Made by a program: the position numbers and the translations under genes | Shown here: positions 35,692 to 44,872 of the stretch, piece by piece | How positions within the stretch are numbered: the stretch's first letter is position 1 | Layout: the number at the start of each line of letters is the position of its first letter | Notes under the pieces: generated by a model | Told to the model about the DNA's origin: nothing | What the model saw: the letters and a program-made list of their open reading frames with translations, nothing else | The model's database searches: none | Origin: Streptococcus pluranimalium | Lineage (GTDB): Bacteria; Bacillota; Bacilli; Lactobacillales; Streptococcaceae | Assembly (NCBI RefSeq): GCF_002953735.1 | Contig: NZ_CP025536.1 | Coordinates: forward strand, 1,432,001 to 1,496,000 | Length of the DNA: 64,000 nt | Reading direction: 5' to 3'

Positions 35692-37758
35692 TTATTGAGC
35701 ATACTGAGACACATATAAATCAATGATGTCACGAGCTATGTATTGATGAATTTTTGAGAGATAATTAGAAGAATTAGGATACATGATACCAACAGCAATT
35801 TGATTATCCTGATCATAAGCAACTAGGTTTAAATTTACCGTACTTATCGTTAGACCATTATTATCTTTTGTAAAAGTCTCTGCAGTTCCTGTCTTTCCAC
35901 TAATAACAGTATGTCGTCCTCTCATATCAGAACCTGTCGCAAGACTACTATTACTATTAACGACGTCATAGAAACCTTGGCGAATAATAGCCATTTGATC
36001 TGGTGTGATATTAACTTGATTTAGGGATTTAATATCAGCCCCTTTGATCAACTCACCCAAGTTATTATCATCTCGAGCACCATAAATACCTTCTACCAGA
36101 TGAGCTGCCATTCGGTTACCATTGTTAGAAACAGTTGCAGCGTATTGTGCTAATTGTAAAGTGTTGTAGTTATCAAACTGCCCAAATGCTTCTGTCAATG
36201 TATTTGATACCGTATAGTTTCTCGGCGTAAAGCCTTCTGGAACGTTAGGAAGATCAATCCCAGTTGAAGTTCCCATACCATATTCAGCATTGGCTTTTCT
36301 AAGTTTTTCCATTGTTTCCTTGTAACCAGCTTCTGTTAGTGGCATATTATAAGTATAATTTTGCCCCATCATACGCAGAGCTAGTTGGACCATATAAGTA
36401 TTTGAGGAATACTCCAACGCCTGTGTCGCTGTTATAGGCATCGAACCATTTGTAAACCAAGACTTAATACTAGTACTGTCCCCAGCAAAAACAATAGGCA
36501 TATCAATGAGAGTTTCGTTACCAGCCAAGACACCATTTTGCCATCCAGCTGTCAAGGTAGCTCCTTTAACAATAGATCCCGGTGTAAACACTTCGTTGAT
36601 AGTACCTAGGGCATTTGTCTCTATTTTCCCACTATCTTTTTGATGTGATAAACCTGCCATAGATAAGATAGCTCCCGTTTGAGGGTTCATAGCTACTGCA
36701 TAAATCCCATCTGAATAACTAGCACTTCCTGAAGCTACTTCCGGTTCATAATAACGACGAAGAATAGACTCAACTTCTTCTTGAAAATCTGAATCAATGG
36801 TTAACTTGATATTATCTCCACGACTTCCTTTTGAAGTTATCTGCTCATCAATAACTTTGCCATTCTTATTCACAGTAATCGTCTTTGATTGATGCTTTCC
36901 TTGTAAAACTGACTCGTATTGTTTTTCAAGATATGAAATTCCTACCCGATCATTCATAGAATAACCCTTTTTAAGATAGGCAGCAGCATCCTCCGTAGGA
37001 AGCCCCATTTTTTCACTAGAAATACGACCTAACAAAGGAGCTAGACCACTAGTACTATCTTCTCTATCCCAACCATCTGTTACTGTGATCCCCAACAATG
37101 TAGCAGCATTATCAGAAAGAGTCTGTTGCTGCTGCTCTGTTAAATCTCCAACGATTAATCGACTGGTATCAAAAGTAGCCGTTCCATTCATCTGACTAAA
37201 AATAGCTACTTTTTTTAACGTTTCTTCATCAAAGTCAATAGCTTGATCAGAAACTGCCGCTACAGCATTTTGATAAATTTCCCAAGAGGATAGACTATTA
37301 TTAAATTTGTCATACTTTTCATCATGCGCAAGACTATCGACAACTTTATCAAAATGTTCTTTAGTTGCTAAATAATAATCAATCTTATCGCGTTTGCTTA
37401 CCTTGGTTTCTGTCAAGGTAACTATCTGTGCTAATTGATTAGCCATATCCTTTAAATACTCAGCCGTCATAGTATTGCTACGTGTGAAGGTTAAAATTTT
37501 TTGACTTTTATTTTTAGCTAGCAACCTGCCTTTTACATCATAAATTTGCCCACGTTCTGTCGCTGTTGATACGGTATAAGTCGTTGTTGCTCTGATTTTT
37601 TGAACATAAAAATCTTCATTGATCAGCTGCATATTCGCAAGACGAATCACTAAAATAGTAAACAAAACAACAACCGTCAAGAAAATCAAATAAAGCCTCC
37701 TTGCAATCAAAGGGAGGTTAAGATAATTAGTTTTTAAACGGTACAATAAATGTTTCAA
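35692..37758 (-). CDS. pbp2b: Class B penicillin-binding protein 2B
   Basis: A 688-residue transpeptidase. One transmembrane segment lies near residues 20-42 (YLIFLTVVVLFTILVI), then the dimerisation domain (ERGQIYDVKGRLLAKN), then the transpeptidase domain with SIVK active serine (TPGSIVKGATL), SSN (EYSSNTYM) and KTGT (SGKTGTAETF). It makes peripheral cell-wall cross-links and is a main beta-lactam target. I take the TTG after GGAGAAGAAGC as start; upstream frame codons are hydrophobic but lack a ribosome site. Order pbp2b-recR-ddl-murF is conserved in streptococci. Confidence 0.92.
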   Translation of the reverse strand: MKHLLYRLKTNYLNLPLIARRLYLIFLTVVVLFTILVIRLANMQLINEDFYVQKIRATTTYTVSTATERGQIYDVKGRLLAKNKSQKILTFTRSNTMTAEYLKDMANQLAQIVTLTETKVSKRDKIDYYLATKEHFDKVVDSLAHDEKYDKFNNSLSSWEIYQNAVAAVSDQAIDFDEETLKKVAIFSQMNGTATFDTSRLIVGDLTEQQQQTLSDNAATLLGITVTDGWDREDSTSGLAPLLGRISSEKMGLPTEDAAAYLKKGYSMNDRVGISYLEKQYESVLQGKHQSKTITVNKNGKVIDEQITSKGSRGDNIKLTIDSDFQEEVESILRRYYEPEVASGSASYSDGIYAVAMNPQTGAILSMAGLSHQKDSGKIETNALGTINEVFTPGSIVKGATLTAGWQNGVLAGNETLIDMPIVFAGDSTSIKSWFTNGSMPITATQALEYSSNTYMVQLALRMMGQNYTYNMPLTEAGYKETMEKLRKANAEYGMGTSTGIDLPNVPEGFTPRNYTVSNTLTEAFGQFDNYNTLQLAQYAATVSNNGNRMAAHLVEGIYGARDDNNLGELIKGADIKSLNQVNITPDQMAIIRQGFYDVVNSNSSLATGSDMRGRHTVISGKTGTAETFTKDNNGLTISTVNLNLVAYDQDNQIAVGIMYPNSSNYLSKIHQYIARDIIDLYVSQYAQ

Positions 37759-38128
37759 GCTTCTTCTCCATGGCTGACAGATACTTTTTATTTTATCACA
37801 AATATTAATTAATAACGATATTCTAAGCGTCATAATAAAAAAGATTTTAGGCATTACTAAGACAGTAGCACTAGACATAGCTACTTTGAACAGCCTTACA
37901 TCAAGCTGAGGAAAATATCGCTGTTACTAGCTAAACAAGCTGTTACGCATCTTATCTAAACTTACCAAATACGATAAAATAAAGGTATCAATTTTGAATA
38001 AACTCTGATAAGCATTACAGTATAATTTCTGAGGTTCAAAACTCAAAAATGTCACAGGAATGACTGACTGTTTGACCTTACCTACTCTGCTGATACAAGT
38101 CAAGGTTTGCTCATCTAAAAGTTCATTC

Positions 38129-38232
38129 ATACTCGAAGAAACTCAAATTCTGACTAGAAAAGGAACTGCAGATAGAGCTGAAAGCCATCAAGGTATATTT
38201 GACAATGCCAGATTTTGATTTTCAATGAGTAT
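38129..38232. repeat. RUP-like miniature element, copy 2
   Basis: A 104-bp unit with ATACTCGAAGAAA at the left end and TTTTCAATGAGTAT at the right end, which are near inverted complements. Internal GCCATCAAGGTATATTTGACAA aligns with copies 1 and 3 apart from a few changes. Located between gpmA and pbp2b. Confidence 0.78.
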
Positions 38233-38271
38233 CATTTAGCTATGTAAAATTTAAATTACTTTGTAGCAACA

Positions 38272-38297
38272 AAAAAAGGCCCGAATAGACCTTTTTT
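38272..38297 (-). terminator. Terminator on the gpmA side, distal
   Basis: AAAAAAGG (38272-38279) and CCTTTTTT (38290-38297) pair around a 10-base loop. Confidence 0.65.
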
Positions 38298-38347
38298 ACA
38301 CTATAAGAACAGACTAATATCTTCTAGGTAGCTTTTAACCAAGAATA

Positions 38348-38373
38348 ACAGTTGCTTACTATCAGGCAACTGT
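38348..38373 (-). terminator. Hairpin after gpmA
   Basis: ACAGTTGC and GCAACTGT form a perfect 8-bp stem about 100 bases after the gpmA stop. The tail TATTCTTGG is only partly T-rich. Confidence 0.55.
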
Positions 38374-38470
38374 AGGGAGATAAACTCACTTCTTCCCAAA
38401 ATGTCCACCCTTACAATAAGCCACTAACAAACAGACAAACTACGATCCTGTCTGAGATATAGCGGAAAAA

Positions 38471-39166
38471 CTATTCACCACCAAGGTAGTATTCAGCAGT
38501 AACGTTTAATTTTTCGTCAAATTCAAATACAAGTGGTGGGAAGTTAGGGATTTCAACATCCATGATTTCATCATCGTTCAATTGTTTGATGTGTTTGACA
38601 AGGGCACGAATTGAGTTACCGTGTGCACCTACAAAGACGTTTTTACCTTCTTTAAGAGCTGGCGCAATTTTATCTTCCCAATAAGGAAGCGCACGCTCAA
38701 GAGTTACTTTCAAGTTTTCAGCATCTGGAATAACGGCATCATCAAGCAAAGCGTAACGACGGTCAGTGTGTGCTGAGTGCTCGTCATCTTTAGCCATTTC
38801 TGGAGGCAATACATCGTATGAACGACGCCAGATGTGAACTTGCTCATCACCAAATTGTTCTGCTGCTTCTGCTTTGTTTTTACCAGTCAATCCACCGTAA
38901 TGACGTTCGTTCAAGCGCCATGATTTTTCAGTTGGTACCCAAAGTTGATCAGCTGCTTCAAGAGCCAAGTTAGTTGTTTTGATAGCACGCTTCAATACTG
39001 ATGTGAAAGCAAGATCAAATTCGATACCAGCTTCTTTGATCAATTTACCAGCGTCAATCGCTTGTTGTGTTCCTTTTTCTGAAAGATCTACGTCAGCCCA
39101 ACCTGTGAAAAGGTTAGCTTTGTTCCATTCTGACTCACCGTGGCGAGCGAAAACTAATTTTACCAT
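38471..39166 (-). CDS. gpmA: 2,3-bisphosphoglycerate-dependent phosphoglycerate mutase
   Basis: A 231-residue glycolytic mutase interconverting 3- and 2-phosphoglycerate. The phosphohistidine motif [10 protein letters not shown] is at residues 6-15, the catalytic Glu lies in [10 protein letters not shown] near 87, and the second His is in VGAHGNSIR near 184. Length is normal. AAAGGAG precedes the ATG. Single gene, divergent from pyrD. Confidence 0.97.
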   Translation of the reverse strand: MVKLVFARHGESEWNKANLFTGWADVDLSEKGTQQAIDAGKLIKEAGIEFDLAFTSVLKRAIKTTNLALEAADQLWVPTEKSWRLNERHYGGLTGKNKAEAAEQFGDEQVHIWRRSYDVLPPEMAKDDEHSAHTDRRYALLDDAVIPDAENLKVTLERALPYWEDKIAPALKEGKNVFVGAHGNSIRALVKHIKQLNDDEIMDVEIPNFPPLVFEFDEKLNVTAEYYLGGE

Positions 39167-39377
39167 TAGAGTAACTCCTTTAGATTTTACGGACTAAGGT
39201 CATCCTTAATCACCTATTCTTGGCTAATGCCAATTACTCCTATATTTTACCCAAAAATGCACTAAAAATCTAGTAAAATCACAACTTTCTCTATGATAGC
39301 GTTTCCTTTGTTTTAAATCTTCTCTTCCATTATTTTTTTTAAAACACGAACCTTTTATTTTTTTCTCCAATAAAGAC

Positions 39378-39406
39378 TTGCCCATCTTATATCTCGATGA
39401 TAGAAT
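39378..39406 (+). promoter_or_regulatory. Promoter of pyrD
   Basis: TTGCCC, 17-base spacer, TAGAAT, about 55 bases upstream of the ATG. Confidence 0.6.
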
Positions 39407-39460
39407 AGAAAAAATTTGTCCAAAACACTGTACATCTCTGTGTCAAATGAGGAGGAAATT

Positions 39461-40396
39461 ATGGTTTCAACATCAACACAAATTGGGAATTTTTACTTTG
39501 ATAATTGCTTAATGAATGCAGCAGGAGTTCGCTGTATGACCATCGAGGATTTAGAAGCTATCCGTCATTCTAAAGCAGGTGCTTTTGTCACCAAAACTGC
39601 CACTTTAGAAGAACGTGCTGGTAACCCATCACCACGTATGGCAAGTACACCTCTTGGAACAATTAACTCTATGGGACTTCCTAACCAAGGATTCCCTTAT
39701 TATTTAGATTATCTCCTATCTCTTCAAAAAAACGATCCTAACCAATCTAACATCTTATCTGTTGTTGGTATGTCTCAGATGGAAACACATGTTATTCTAC
39801 AAACTATTCAAAATAGTGACTATCAGGGGCTTGTTGAGCTCAATCTCTCTTGTCCAAACGTTCCTGGTAAGCCACAGATAGCTTATGATTTTGACACTAC
39901 CGAAAGTCTGCTGAAAGAAATCTTTACGTACTATAAGAAACCGCTAGGTGTCAAACTGCCTCCTTATTTTGACATCGTCCACTTTGACCAGATGGCTACT
40001 ATTTTAAATAAATTTCCACTTACCTTCATCAACAGTGTTAACTCTATCGGAAACGGTCTAGTCATCAATGATGAGACTGTTGTCATCAAACCTAAAAATG
40101 GTTTTGGTGGTATTGGCGGTGATTACATTAAACCAACCGCTTTAGCTAATGTCCACGCCTTCTACCAACGCTTAAAACCATCCATTCAAATCATTGGTAC
40201 CGGTGGTGTAAAATCTGGACGCGATGCCTTTGAACATATCCTCTGCGGTGCTAGCATGGTACAAATCGGTTCTGCTTTCGGCTACGAAGATGTTGCTATT
40301 TTCAAACGTATTCAAGAAGAACTACAAGCCATCATGAAAGATAAAGTTTATGAAAACCTGAATGATTTCCGAGGCAAACTGCATTATCTTGATTAA
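39461..40396 (+). CDS. pyrD: Class 1A dihydroorotate dehydrogenase (fumarate type)
   Basis: A 311-residue FMN enzyme of pyrimidine synthesis. The class 1A active-site Cys is in [14 protein letters not shown] near residue 131, the FMN phosphate region is [20 protein letters not shown], and [10 protein letters not shown] lies near the N terminus. Class 1A enzymes are cytosolic homodimers using fumarate. The start is the ATG after GAGGAGGAAATT; an upstream frame to 39416 is unsupported. It stands alone rather than in a pyr operon. Confidence 0.95.
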   Translation: MVSTSTQIGNFYFDNCLMNAAGVRCMTIEDLEAIRHSKAGAFVTKTATLEERAGNPSPRMASTPLGTINSMGLPNQGFPYYLDYLLSLQKNDPNQSNILSVVGMSQMETHVILQTIQNSDYQGLVELNLSCPNVPGKPQIAYDFDTTESLLKEIFTYYKKPLGVKLPPYFDIVHFDQMATILNKFPLTFINSVNSIGNGLVINDETVVIKPKNGFGGIGGDYIKPTALANVHAFYQRLKPSIQIIGTGGVKSGRDAFEHILCGASMVQIGSAFGYEDVAIFKRIQEELQAIMKDKVYENLNDFRGKLHYLD

Positions 40397-40418
40397 TAAC
40401 ATGATACATACGCTAACT

Positions 40419-40452
40419 AAAAAACGAGCGCTGAATGAGCGTTCGTTTTTTT
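40419..40452 (+). terminator. Terminator after pyrD
   Basis: AAAAAACGAGCGCT pairs with AGCGTTCGTTTTTT (one mismatch) around a GAATG loop. Confidence 0.8.
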
Positions 40453-40671
40453 GCATACCTTGTCATTTTTATTACTCATTTGATTTCAAAATATGAAATT
40501 AGTTTCCTTTCTCTAGATAAGTAATCATTAGCTCATTAAGTCTGAACATCTTATACAAAAGAATCTTGTTCTGTCTAATCGATTTCTTAAAGTTTGGCAC
40601 TGATAGAACATCAGCTGATAAGGTTAGCTAACATGCTCGTTTTTTTAAGCATTGACTTATTTAAAAGATCA

Positions 40672-40700
40672 TAAAAAAATAATTCCTTAAAACAAGGAAT
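40672..40700 (-). terminator. Terminator overlapping the 61-residue gene stop
   Basis: ATTCCTT (40682-40688) and AAGGAAT (40694-40700) pair; the minus strand continues ATTTTTTTATG. The stop codon is in the loop. Confidence 0.75.
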
Positions 40701-40872
40701 CATCTTCTGCTTCGTCTTCTTCTTGACGTAATTCATCTTCTGTTTTTGAGGATATCTCTTCTGCTTCAGCGTTTGGATCTGGTTTAAATATACTAAATAC
40801 CTTAATCAGAGCAATAGCTTTAAGAATTGAAAAAACAAGCAGAATGAGAGCAATCATTTGAATAGTTGACAC
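40687..40872 (-). CDS. Small single-pass membrane protein with acidic tail
   Basis: A 61-residue protein with one N-terminal transmembrane segment (about residues 6-29) and a strongly acidic cytosolic tail (Glu/Asp-rich, ending DDSLF). The start is a GTG five bases after the Fur/PerR stop, with AAGG upstream; an ATG six codons later is an alternative. It appears co-transcribed with the regulator. No family recognised. Confidence 0.65.
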   Translation of the reverse strand: MSTIQMIALILLVFSILKAIALIKVFSIFKPDPNAEAEEISSKTEDELRQEEDEAEDDSLF

Positions 40873-40877
40873 GTCTC

Positions 40878-41339
40878 TTATAACCTTTCCTCATGTTTTT
40901 TTTGACAATGATGACAAATACCATAAATCACAAATTGACTTTTAGTAATCTGATAACCTGTTTGAGAAGCCGCTTCATGTGCAATATCTGGCAACTCAAC
41001 TTCTAGATCGCTAATTTTTCCACAGATTTCACAAATAACATTAATATGATCGTGTCCCTTATAATCAAAATAGGTTGTTTTATCATTGGTCACTTTAATT
41101 TCTGAGACAAAGCCTTCATCAACTAAAACTCGGAGATTATTATAGACCGTAGCTAAACTGAGGCTAGGATACTCAGGGCAAAGATCTTCATAAATTTGTT
41201 CAGCACTAGGATGATGATTAGCAGCAATCATATAAGCTAAAATCGCTTTTCTAGATTCTGTAATCCGACTATGTTTCTTACGAAAATGAGTTAAAACAGC
41301 TTGATATTCTGCTTCTAATTCCTCTGTTAGCTCAATCAC
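40878..41339 (-). CDS. perR: Fur-family regulator, PerR-like
   Basis: A 153-residue Fur-superfamily repressor. The N-terminal winged helix covers about residues 20-85 (RITESRKAILAYMI, PSLSLATVYNNLRVLV). The structural zinc site is CEIC near 100 and CHHC near 140. Streptococci usually have one Fur-family protein, PerR, controlling peroxide and metal responses, and the sequence resembles that group; residue-level PerR/Fur/Zur choice is inference. I use the GTG eight bases after AGGAGG; an earlier GTG lies inside the ribosome site. Confidence 0.88.
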   Translation of the reverse strand: MIELTEELEAEYQAVLTHFRKKHSRITESRKAILAYMIAANHHPSAEQIYEDLCPEYPSLSLATVYNNLRVLVDEGFVSEIKVTNDKTTYFDYKGHDHINVICEICGKISDLEVELPDIAHEAASQTGYQITKSQFVIYGICHHCQKKHEERL

Positions 41340-41587
41340 TACAATCACCTCCTATCTTTTTATTGTTCTATTATACGCCATTGGTTTTTAAAAAGAAACT
41401 GCGAGCCTCATTTGCCATATTATAGATATCAAAAATTAGCTTTAAGAGATCAGGATTTCTGTATCTCAATGTCCTGTTTCTTATTTTGAGTGACGCTTTT
41501 ATATTTTTTTGCTATCATCACCTGCTTGAAATGACAGGATTGAGCAAGATAAGCAGTCCAAAATAACTCCTACACATCTTTGCTGTT

Positions 41588-43357
41588 CTATTTCTCTTTT
41601 TTAAGAAAATAGAAACCGACTTGACTAGATCCAATAATAATGAAGAAGACAATAACATTTAATAAGAGTGACCTAGGATGATGATTTTTATCTACTACTT
41701 GCTGATTAGTAAAACGATTAAATAAAGAAAATTGAGTCAGTAAATTGGAAAATTCTCGTCGGTGACGCTTTTTGCCTTTTGAAATCGTCCAATCTCGGTC
41801 CAGGCGTGATTGATTTGTCTGTTTACTGCTAGTAAACTGATCTTCCTTTGAAGTTAGCCAATTAGTTATCACCCTTTCTCCCCAGCTTAAATGACTCATC
41901 TCTAATTTTACATTAGGCATCATGTCTATAGGAGAAGGAGCTTTTCTTTCTGAAACCAAAGTATCAGTCCTATCCTGATAGAACGATTCCTCAGATTTTG
42001 GCTTATGTTCGAGGATATTAGGAACATGTTGCAAGCGAATTTCTGAAATTAAACTGAGATCAACCAACTCATCAACCCATACAGCCGTCACTGTTTCTTC
42101 TCGATCACCAAAACTGTCTACTTCTGGTAAAGGTTTTGAGATATATAGTAAATTGCTTGCTTTTATAATATTTAAGCGATACTCCGCCGAATTCTCTCTA
42201 CCATCGGAATCCTTAACTTTTAGCATAACAAGATAAGCTCCAGAATTGGAAAATTTCAGTTTATAGTCTTCTTCTTTTAATTGGATCACTTCTCCAGTTT
42301 CAAGGTTTTTATAAGATAAATCAATTTTTACTGGAAGAGCTCCAACCGCTCCTGTACCACTATCCTCTTTATCAAAGATACTGATATTAGCTAATAAATC
42401 TACCAAAATATCAGTGTTAGCTTGGATACTTTCTTTTTCTATTACTATTTTAGGCGGCGTATTAATAATCCAATCAGCTACTGTGACCGAGAAACCTTCC
42501 TCATGATAAGCCGTTACAAAATACAACTTTTTATCACTTACTGTTATCTGTTCCTTTGTTACAGGAACATAAAGAATGATGGATCCATCATCCTTATTTG
42601 TTGACTTCACTAAAAATTTTCGGCTACCTATTTCAGGATCAAAAGATAGTGATTCTGCCACCCATGATTGTGAGTTGACATCATAAAAAATCGCGATATC
42701 AAGAGATTGACTTTCAGTCGCATTGGCTTCGCTAGTGTCTTTAGGAGAGGTATCTGCAAATTGAAGTTTTAAATAATTGACATTGGAAGAAATCACAATA
42801 GGTAAATCTCTTCTTGCAGTAGAGACAGGAAAATTCGCAACAGCTATTGTTCTAGAATCAATAGCATCACCTTGATTGTAATCTAAAGAAGACCACAAGT
42901 TAAAATGGTTGAGTTCTTCGTCGGTAATTGGCTTAGGTAGAGATGAGTCCGTACTCTCACTTTTATCATCATCTTCCAATTTTGGATCATTAACTTCTGG
43001 AGTTGACTCAGAAATATCTATTTTAGTTAAGTCTCCTTCATCAACCTCACCATCAATAGAGTCTACCTCTATACCATTACTAGGAAGTGTTTGCTCATTA
43101 ACAGTTTCTTTGGATATATCCGAATTAGAAATCATCACTTCGGAAACTTCTGATGGCTGGGGGACATTGTCTCTTAAATTGTTAGCAGATACTCCTTGGG
43201 TGGCAACAAATGAGGATAGTGCAGTCAGGGTAACAGCTAATAGAACATCACGAGCCGTTCTAGCTAAGATAATTTTACGGCATGACAAAAACAAGGACCC
43301 TGCTTTTGCCCTTTTTAGAATCGTTTTACTCTGGCTAGTGCTTCTTTTTCGTTCCAA
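41588..43357 (-). CDS. Secreted, membrane-anchored surface protein without LPXTG
   Basis: A 589-residue exported protein of unknown function. It has an unusually long basic N-region (about 37 residues), a hydrophobic signal core (DVLLAVTLTALSSFVATQ) and probable cleavage after VSA near 58. A Ser/Asp/Glu-rich linker follows to about 140, then beta-rich segments; residues about 300-400 look like a PKD/Ig-type fold (VMLKVKDSDGRENSAEYRLNI). A Lys/Arg cluster (KGKKRHRR) precedes a C-terminal helix (LLLNVIVFFIIIGSSQVGFYF) with tail KKEK. This resembles a cell-wall-sorting tail but has no LPXTG. The TTG start is uncertain. Confidence 0.75.
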   Translation of the reverse strand: MERKRSTSQSKTILKRAKAGSLFLSCRKIILARTARDVLLAVTLTALSSFVATQGVSANNLRDNVPQPSEVSEVMISNSDISKETVNEQTLPSNGIEVDSIDGEVDEGDLTKIDISESTPEVNDPKLEDDDKSESTDSSLPKPITDEELNHFNLWSSLDYNQGDAIDSRTIAVANFPVSTARRDLPIVISSNVNYLKLQFADTSPKDTSEANATESQSLDIAIFYDVNSQSWVAESLSFDPEIGSRKFLVKSTNKDDGSIILYVPVTKEQITVSDKKLYFVTAYHEEGFSVTVADWIINTPPKIVIEKESIQANTDILVDLLANISIFDKEDSGTGAVGALPVKIDLSYKNLETGEVIQLKEEDYKLKFSNSGAYLVMLKVKDSDGRENSAEYRLNIIKASNLLYISKPLPEVDSFGDREETVTAVWVDELVDLSLISEIRLQHVPNILEHKPKSEESFYQDRTDTLVSERKAPSPIDMMPNVKLEMSHLSWGERVITNWLTSKEDQFTSSKQTNQSRLDRDWTISKGKKRHRREFSNLLTQFSLFNRFTNQQVVDKNHHPRSLLLNVIVFFIIIGSSQVGFYFLKKEK

Positions 43358-43509
43358 TGCTCCTAACTTCTCTCTATCTTAGTATAATAATTATAGCGTA
43401 ATTAATCAAAAAACACTATGTAAATATACCGTGTTATTTCTTATAGTGCTCAACTACTTTTTTGAGCAATTATTTAAAGAACTAACAAACATCTTGAAAG
43501 TCCAATTTT

Positions 43510-43613
43510 ATACTCGAAGAAAATTAAAATCTGACTAGGAAAGGAGCCGAAGATAGAACCGAAGTTCATCAAGGTAAACTTGACAAGCTCAGATTTTGAT
43601 TTTCAATAAGTAT
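43510..43613. repeat. RUP-like miniature element, copy 3
   Basis: A 104-bp unit starting ATACTCGAAGAAAATTAAAA and ending GATTTTCAATAAGTAT, with terminal inverted repeats. It shares the internal TCATCAAGGTAAACTTGACA with copy 1. It lies about 50 bp from the integrase remnant. Confidence 0.8.
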
Positions 43614-43661
43614 TAAAAACTAATCAGTGAGATCCTCTAGCATACCCTAGTCAGTCGTTTA

Positions 43662-43799
43662 GTAGAAAATAAAGTTCTCCTAAAAGATATCATGAATCGT
43701 GTGTGCCTTGCAGATGCAAAAACCATAACACAAATCTACACCCACATCACCAAGAAACTTAAGGAAAACTGGCAGAAATCATGGAAAATTACTGATTTT
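43662..43799 (+). pseudogene. C-terminal remnant of a tyrosine recombinase (phage/ICE integrase)
   Basis: One plus-strand frame reads VENKVLLKDIMNRVCLADAK and continues TITQIYTHITKKLKEN. This matches the end of integrase catalytic domains, where the usual LGHAD precedes the nucleophile Tyr of IYTHIT; LGH is degraded to VCL here. Past KLKEN the frame shifts: restoring one A in AAGGAAAACTGG gives LAEIMENY and a stop. The rest of the gene is missing. The tail points at the 3' end of hup, so this looks like the scar of an element that used the hup end as attachment site. Confidence 0.7.
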
Positions 43800-43831
43800 A
43801 TGCCCCAAAAATGCCCCAAACACAGAAAAAA

Positions 43832-43866
43832 CCTACTGCACAACGCCGAAACGTTGATACAATAGG
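43832..43866 (-). terminator. Terminator of hup
   Basis: On the minus strand CCTATTG-TAT-CAACG pairs with CGTTG-TG-CAGTAGG around TTTCGG-type loop sequence, followed by TTTTTTC. It lies 16 bases past hup, between hup and the integrase remnant. Confidence 0.75.
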
Positions 43867-43881
43867 CTTTTTAGAGCTGAA

Positions 43882-44157
43882 TTATTTAACAGCGTCTTTA
43901 AGTGCTTTACCAGCTTTGAAAGCAGGAACTTTTGAAGCTGCGATTGAGATTTCTTCACCAGTTTGTGGGTTGCGACCTTTACGAGCTGCACGTTCACGAA
44001 CTTCGAAGTTACCAAAACCGATAAGTTGTACTTTATCGCCTTTTGCAAGGAAACCTTCAATTGCTTCAAATACTGCATCAACTGCTGCAGCTGAATCCTT
44101 CTTAGTCAATTCAGTTGCTTCAGCAACTTTTGCGATCAAATCTTGTTTATTTGCCAT
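43882..44157 (-). CDS. hup: HU DNA-binding protein
   Basis: A 91-residue HU protein: two N-terminal helices ([20 protein letters not shown]), [24 protein letters not shown]-binding arm at about 46-66, and C-terminal helix. It bends and compacts DNA. The start is the ATG giving MANKQDL; a six-codon upstream extension lacks a ribosome site. It has a strong promoter, in keeping with an abundant protein. Confidence 0.97.
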   Translation of the reverse strand: MANKQDLIAKVAEATELTKKDSAAAVDAVFEAIEGFLAKGDKVQLIGFGNFEVRERAARKGRNPQTGEEISIAASKVPAFKAGKALKDAVK

Positions 44158-44208
44158 TTTGAACAAATCCTCCATAAATTTTAAGCTTAATGCTTATTAA
44201 CAACATCT

Positions 44209-44237
44209 ATCATATCGGAAAAAGCTTATATGGTCAA
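44209..44237 (-). promoter_or_regulatory. Promoter of hup
   Basis: On the minus strand TTGACC, 17-base spacer, TATGAT, about 50 bases upstream of the ATG. Confidence 0.8.
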
Positions 44238-44281
44238 GTATTTAACGTTTTGAGATAAGCTATTTCCTTATTTTTATAACC

Positions 44282-44872
44282 TTATGGTTCTTTGAAAAGA
44301 TCGAAACTAATGCGATCATTAGCTAGGTTAAATTCTGTCGCTTTTGCATAAAGACCGTTTGACAATTTAATATCTTTCAATGACAAAATGATTTCAGATT
44401 TCTTTGGTTTAATTTCCAAGAATTTCGGAATATCATAAGCATTCGTAATATAAGTCAAGACTTCTTTTTTAGGAAGTGTTAATGTACCTGCTGACACCGA
44501 TGTTACTTCCAATTGCACGTTTCCATTTTTTAGTACATAAGGTTCAAAATAAACATATAGAGGAATATCATATCCTAGCAGCTTGTAAGTCCCTTGAAAC
44601 AAAACCTGGCTTGAAGTGGTATAAAACTCGTATTGTAAGCCTTTAGACTGGTATTCTTCCAGAAATGCTGCAGCGGTGTTATTTAATTCTTCTCGACTGG
44701 TGATAAAACTACCTGCTTTGATAGCAGCTCCTTCTTTGGAACTTGACACTTTACTAATGGATTGTTCCCTTGGCTGTATCACTCGATAGGCTATAACACC
44801 CACAAAAGCCATATTCATTGCTAATAAAATCAAGAAAAAATACTTCCATAAATTTGCCTTATTTTGTTTCAT
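44282..44872 (-). CDS. YpmS-like DUF2140 membrane-anchored protein
   Basis: A 196-residue protein with one N-terminal membrane anchor (about 9-31) and an extracellular beta-rich domain (PLYVYFEPYVLKNGNVQLEV, LSLKDIKLSNGLYAKA). This matches the YpmS/DUF2140 family found beside ypmR and degV in Firmicutes. Function unknown, likely envelope-related. The ATG giving [13 protein letters not shown] overlaps the GDSL gene by 14 bases, so translation is coupled. Confidence 0.85.
   Translation of the reverse strand: MKQNKANLWKYFFLILLAMNMAFVGVIAYRVIQPREQSISKVSSSKEGAAIKAGSFITSREELNNTAAAFLEEYQSKGLQYEFYTTSSQVLFQGTYKLLGYDIPLYVYFEPYVLKNGNVQLEVTSVSAGTLTLPKKEVLTYITNAYDIPKFLEIKPKKSEIILSLKDIKLSNGLYAKATEFNLANDRISFDLFKEP

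Larger units (their letters stand above)
37759..38470. other. 712-bp spacer between gpmA and pbp2b
   Basis: It contains two gpmA-side hairpin terminators, a RUP-like element (38129-38232) and about 370 bp of AT-rich sequence leading to pbp2b. A minus-strand open frame of 67 codons (37927-38130) starts exactly at the element edge, has no ribosome site and no recognised similarity; it may be debris of a truncated gene. The pbp2b promoter must be here, but the best candidate (GATAAAAT near 37795) is weak. Confidence 0.5.
43358..43881. other. Spacer between the surface gene and hup
   Basis: This 524-bp region holds upstream sequence of the surface gene, a small hairpin TGCTCAA/TTGAGCA near 43450, a RUP-like element (43510-43613), the integrase remnant (43662-43799) and the hup terminator (43832-43866). 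No intact gene is present. Confidence 0.7.
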
